Under the pieces are notes generated by a model that worked only from the letters and a program-made list of their open reading frames with translations, searched no databases and had not been told where the DNA came from. Of a DNA stretch of 36,669 nt, positions 33,442-36,669 are shown piece by piece. This DNA is from Bacteroidota bacterium. Lineage in GTDB: Bacteria > Bacteroidota > Rhodothermia > Rhodothermales > JAHQVL01. The number at the start of each line of letters is the position of its first letter. Position 1 is the stretch's first letter. The DNA is taken from contig JBCCIM010000040.1 of NCBI GenBank assembly GCA_039111535.1, positions 1-36,669 of the forward strand, given 5' to 3'. The position numbers were made by a program, and so were the translations under genes.

Positions 33442-33467
33442 TTTTAGGATATTTATCTATCCTAAAA
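33442..33467. other. Perfect 10-bp inverted repeat upstream of the barrel gene
   Basis: TTTTAGGATA (33442-33451) and TATCCTAAAA (33458-33467) flank a six-base spacer. It lies 180 bases upstream of the barrel gene start and 88 bases past the protease stop, both on the minus strand. It could be an operator or an atypical terminator. The surrounding 33263-33554 has no gene. Confidence 0.35.
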
Positions 33468-33554
33468 TTGTCAAGTACTTTTGTATCACAATTCTGTAGC
33501 TATTTGCAATTACCGGGCCATACACCCGGTTCATCAACAAAAAGTACAGTTCTT

Positions 33555-35216
33555 TTAACGATGAAGCACGGCCAGGTCTTCTACAAGGCCCCAAAGCTCA
33601 ATCGCTTCGTTGATTTCCGGGTCGATGGTATTTACAATCGGATGCCAAACACCGCGCCCATAGAGCTGGCGGGCAAGCAATGCCTTGATCCGGGTCTCAA
33701 ATGTATTACGCTGAGACGCAACATCGGTCATTGCATAAATGTCTGCATCCGGATTTACACGCGCCGGATCGTCTGTAACTTCGACACCTTTGTCCCGGGC
33801 AAACTCCCAGAAGGCATCCCATACATCTTCACCAATGCGATAGGTATCAATAAATTCGGCTCTCCGCGTACCCCAGGTATCGCGGTACATCTGTTCATGG
33901 GTTTCAAACCACTCACGGGCGAAGAGTTGATCGAGCTGTCCGCCAATCACCGCGCCGGCTGCAGGAGACGTCAACGTATCAAGCGGCAGAATATAATCGG
34001 GTAGAATACCACCGCCTCCATATACAACACGGTTTTTGGATGTAAAGTATTTCAGGGAGTCAGGCATATTCTCAGCATACTCATCTGCACTCAGTGAGCG
34101 ATGCTGCGTCTGTGGCTTTTGGGAATAGTAGTCTTCGATATTACCGTCTTCATAAGGCGTCTGAATAAGCCGGCCAGAAGGCGTGTAATACCGGGAAATG
34201 GTCATCTGGAGCACACTGCGATCGGGAAGCTGGAATTGCGATTGCACCAGGCCTTTCCCGAATGTCCGCCGGCCAACGATCAATGCCCGGTCGTGATCCT
34301 GCAATGCGCCGGCAACAATCTCGCTGGCAGACGCCGAATATTCGTTAACCAGCACGATCACTGGATAATTTTCTAGCGTACCGCCGTTGGTTGACCGCAC
34401 AACTTTGTCGTATTGCGCATTCCGACCCTTCGTATACACCAGGGTTTTGTTACCCGGGATCAGTTCGTCGGCGATTTTCTCAGCCGATTCCATGATGCCA
34501 CCCCCATTGTAGCGCAAGTCGATAATCAAGCGCTCCATGCCATCCTGGCGAAGCTTGTCTGCATGCTCCTTAAATTCCTGATAAGTGGTCATCGCAAACC
34601 GGTCGATACGCACATAACCGGTCATGTCATCCAGCATGTAAGAAGCATCGATGGTATAAAGCGGAATCCGGTCGCGTGTGATGGTAAAGTCGAGCGGCCG
34701 CGGTGCGCGGTTGCGATGTATCGTTACGTCGACTTTGGTACCAATTTTACCTTTGAGATTTTTCTGAACGTCACGCGAGGTAAATCCGATTGCGCTAGAG
34801 TCATTGATGGCAATAATCCGGTCGCCGGCAACCAGGCCAACTTTGTCGCTTGGCCCGTTGGTAATGGTAGATACCACGCGAATGGTATCGTCGATGACTT
34901 CAAAAAGCACCCCGATACCGCCAAAAGAGCCTTTATACGTTTCTTGCAGCTCATCAATTTCTTCAGAACTGATGTAGATGGAGTGAGGATCAAGCTCCTC
35001 GAGCATGCCCAGCACTGCACTTTCTACAATTTCTTTGGGATCCGCTTCGTCGACATATTGCCGCTGAATGATGATGAACGCATTTTCGAGCTTTTGGAGC
35101 TGCTCATACGTGTCATTATCAGAAGAGAGTGCTGTCTCCAGATTAAGGCCCAGCACCAAACCGATGGCAAGAATAAAAAGGCCTGAAACAGCGTGTGACT
35201 TTTTAAAAAGCTTCAT
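33555..35216 (-). CDS. CtpA-like S41 C-terminal processing protease
   Basis: 553 residues. The N-terminal hydrophobic segment GLFILAIGLVLGLNL (12-26) is a signal or anchor. A PDZ domain spans about 93-180 (GSFGGIGV, 97-104, and VAGDRIIAINDSS). The protease core has LRYNGGG (234-240) and catalytic Ser296 in NEYSASASE, with Lys321 in FGKGLVQ and Gln325. The Ser-to-Lys spacing of 25 is the same as in E. coli Prc. It cleaves C-terminal tails of periplasmic proteins. The last 150 residues form a helical extension past the core that is common in Bacteroidota members. No recognised partner is nearby. Confidence 0.93.
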   Translation of the reverse strand: MKLFKKSHAVSGLFILAIGLVLGLNLETALSSDNDTYEQLQKLENAFIIIQRQYVDEADPKEIVESAVLGMLEELDPHSIYISSEEIDELQETYKGSFGGIGVLFEVIDDTIRVVSTITNGPSDKVGLVAGDRIIAINDSSAIGFTSRDVQKNLKGKIGTKVDVTIHRNRAPRPLDFTITRDRIPLYTIDASYMLDDMTGYVRIDRFAMTTYQEFKEHADKLRQDGMERLIIDLRYNGGGIMESAEKIADELIPGNKTLVYTKGRNAQYDKVVRSTNGGTLENYPVIVLVNEYSASASEIVAGALQDHDRALIVGRRTFGKGLVQSQFQLPDRSVLQMTISRYYTPSGRLIQTPYEDGNIEDYYSQKPQTQHRSLSADEYAENMPDSLKYFTSKNRVVYGGGGILPDYILPLDTLTSPAAGAVIGGQLDQLFAREWFETHEQMYRDTWGTRRAEFIDTYRIGEDVWDAFWEFARDKGVEVTDDPARVNPDADIYAMTDVASQRNTFETRIKALLARQLYGRGVWHPIVNTIDPEINEAIELWGLVEDLAVLHR

Positions 35217-36035
35217 AAATCTGTTGTGTCGAACATCCTGCCGAGAGGATGTATGGCAATAAAGCGGATGCGTATCCTACTTCAGAATTTGTTGCGTGCT
35301 GATCTTTATGCGCTAAGCGCTGAACCCTGCACTTTGTTCACAATGCAAAGAATCCAGCGTATTTCAACAATGCAATGTACTATGATTCGCCCAAAAGACT
35401 CAATTGTTGCGCCGGCTATCAAGGACAATCACCAACACAAACCAGGCTTCTATCTTACAATAGAGTAATCAGCAGAATTTGGCAAGCAAATGCAAAATTA
35501 ATACACCCGAAATGGGCCCGTTAACCGATGCGCATGCGCCAGCGTGCAATCTGTCTATTTAGTAGGCGAACTTGTTGTTTGTTACGCGACCTATCTCCGT
35601 AAAGATTAGAACGCACCAAAAGGCTACAAATTGCCTGTATCTGATGTGCGCTAAAATTTCAGGGATGTCCAGGGTCGGCAGCAAACAAAAACTTGGATAC
35701 TCTTGGGGAGCAATCAACGTACGCTACATGGCGGGCAAGTAGATATAACGCACAACGTTGGTATCAGCAAGGTACCATCGTTTCTAAAGTGACTACCTAT
35801 TATTCTACACAAAAAGCAAGCCGAACGGGAAATTGCAGCCTTTTATTTAAAGATGAAAATACGCGATTTCCGTCACGTCCTCCAACATGCCCACGTTTCC
35901 TGCGTCAACATATACCACACAGTCGCTACAATTATTATTTCCGGGCTGTAACCTTTTGCAAAACCGGCGCGTTTTTGCATTAGAGTAACCAAAATGAGAC
36001 AATCGATCCTATTGCGCGCGATTTGAGATCCTGGT
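35217..36035. other. Gene-free stretch of about 800 bases
   Basis: Open frames here are short, lack starts with any ribosome site and have no recognisable motif. It should contain the promoters of the S41 protease (minus) and of the ECF sigma factor (plus). I see no RNA gene or repeat in it. Confidence 0.6.
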
Positions 36036-36443
36036 TTGACCATTATTCAATTTGAAAAACAAATGCATCGGTACCAAAACCGGGTATATGGCTTTGCCTA
36101 TCACTACCTGGGTAATCGAGAAGAAGCCGAAGACGTAACGCAAGAGGTTTTTATTCGATTATGGAAGCACCGGGAAAACATTGACGAAGAGCAGCCATTG
36201 GGTTGGTTGCTACGCGTCACGCGGAATGCATCTGTAGATGCTATACGGAGGCGGAAGACGTACACCAACGCTGTGTCTGTAAATACCGAGCTACTCGACT
36301 TTGCACACGGCATGGACCCGCTACCGGATACCAACACGGAGCAGTCTGACTTCCGCAGTCATTTGTTGAAAGCGGTTGAAACCCTGGCTGAGCCATACCG
36401 GAGCATTGTCGCGCGTTGTTGGCTGTTGCAGATATTCGTATAG
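36036..36443 (+). pseudogene. ECF-type sigma-70 factor, truncated before region 4
   Basis: The first 120 residues from TTG 36036 (ATG 36063 is an alternative) are a clear region 2: 'NRVYGFAYHYLGNREEAEDVTQEVFIRLW' split over the usual helices, then 'WLLRVTRNASVDAIRRRK'. After 'LAEPYRSIV' the expected region 4 helix-turn-helix is missing; the frame reads eight unrelated residues and stops at 36441-36443. The break lies near 36411, where the sequence changes into an antisense fragment of another gene. The sigma factor itself is probably intact in the genome; this copy looks broken by assembly rather than evolution. Confidence 0.75.
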
Positions 36444-36554
36444 CGTGGACAGGTACAGGTTGTCTTCGTACATACCTGATATCGATGCCAGACTTGCCGA
36501 TACGGCCGCCTGGCCCTGACGGAAGACGAGCAGGTACATCGTCATCGCACCGAG
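36414..36554 (-). CDS. Short fragment of an ABC transporter permease/ATPase
   Basis: Read on the minus strand, this stretch gives about 47 residues starting LGAMTMYLLVFRQGQ and containing GMYEDNLYLSTLYEYL. That is typical of the membrane domain just before the nucleotide-binding domain of ABC exporters. The frame is open at both ends but the matching residues stop abruptly at both sides. The remaining 36556-36669 codes, in another minus frame, a different protein-like segment (MSFVRPDSNLGYIAD and onward). The segment length is close to a short sequencing read. Confidence 0.45.
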
Positions 36555-36669
36555 TGATTTCATCTTCGATTTCGGGGACGAACCGGGCTTCGCGCAACTC
36601 GATGGCGATCCTGGTGAGCGTATCCGCGATGTATCCCAGATTGCTGTCCGGCCGGACGAAAGACATGAA

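Noticed and set aside
33387-34004. Plus-strand frame of 205 residues
   Set aside because: Mostly antisense to the protease C-terminus; no family recognised.
34413-35186. Plus-strand frame of 257 residues
   Set aside because: Antisense shadow of the S41 protease, which has complete catalytic motifs on the other strand.
35693-35983. Protein of 96 residues upstream of the sigma factor
   Set aside because: No motif, no plausible ribosome site and unusual composition.

Overview
The window looks like a piece of a marine Rhodothermales-type genome (Bacteroidota/Rhodothermota side). One secreted protein ends in a type IX secretion sorting domain. There are many lipoproteins, BNR/Asp-box and DUF3179 proteins typical of that group, TTG and GTG starts are used, most starts lack a Shine-Dalgarno, and base composition is moderate GC. 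No rRNA, tRNA, CRISPR array, transposase or phage gene was found. Taxonomy is an inference from gene content.

Layout. 1-653: 3' end of a GH63-like glycosidase. 738-5037 (minus): a T9SS cargo protein and an orphan TPR histidine kinase. 5324-10362 (plus): a large BNR-propeller secreted protein, a small alpha/beta hydrolase and a DUF3179 lipoprotein. 10364-12541 (minus): two TRAP transporter membrane subunits and a 57-residue DUF6435-type protein. 12542-15529: almost 3 kb with no convincing protein gene, holding two unrelated families of tandem structured RNA elements. 15530-16600: alkane 1-monooxygenase. 16612-20098 (minus): rarA, a uracil-DNA-glycosylase-like protein and an Nramp-like transporter. 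20249-25268 (plus): a compact five-gene cluster of esterase, ATP-grasp ligase, circularly permuted ATP-grasp ligase, class I glutamine amidotransferase and second esterase. 25278-29727: small envelope genes (HEAT lipoprotein, DUF2807, another lipoprotein, BON-LysM, DUF4332). 29999-35216: a beta-CASP metallo-hydrolase, an iron alcohol dehydrogenase, an outer-membrane-barrel candidate and a CtpA-like S41 protease. 36036-end: an ECF sigma factor that loses its region 4 at a junction with short unrelated fragments, probably a contig-end chimera.

Two systems stand out. The first is the RNA region. Five copies of one hairpin element (12.8-14.1 kb) keep a G-rich loop while their stems change by compensatory substitutions. 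At least two copies have their own -10 box and intrinsic terminator, so they look like tandem small-RNA genes. Just downstream, a second array (14.9-15.4 kb) has four copies of a different hairpin, three of them paired with a GC-rich hairpin, and ends in a 14-bp terminator. I do not recognise either family. The second is the two-ligase, one-amidotransferase, two-esterase cluster, which reads as a pathway for an amide-linked small molecule or peptide modification whose product is unknown.
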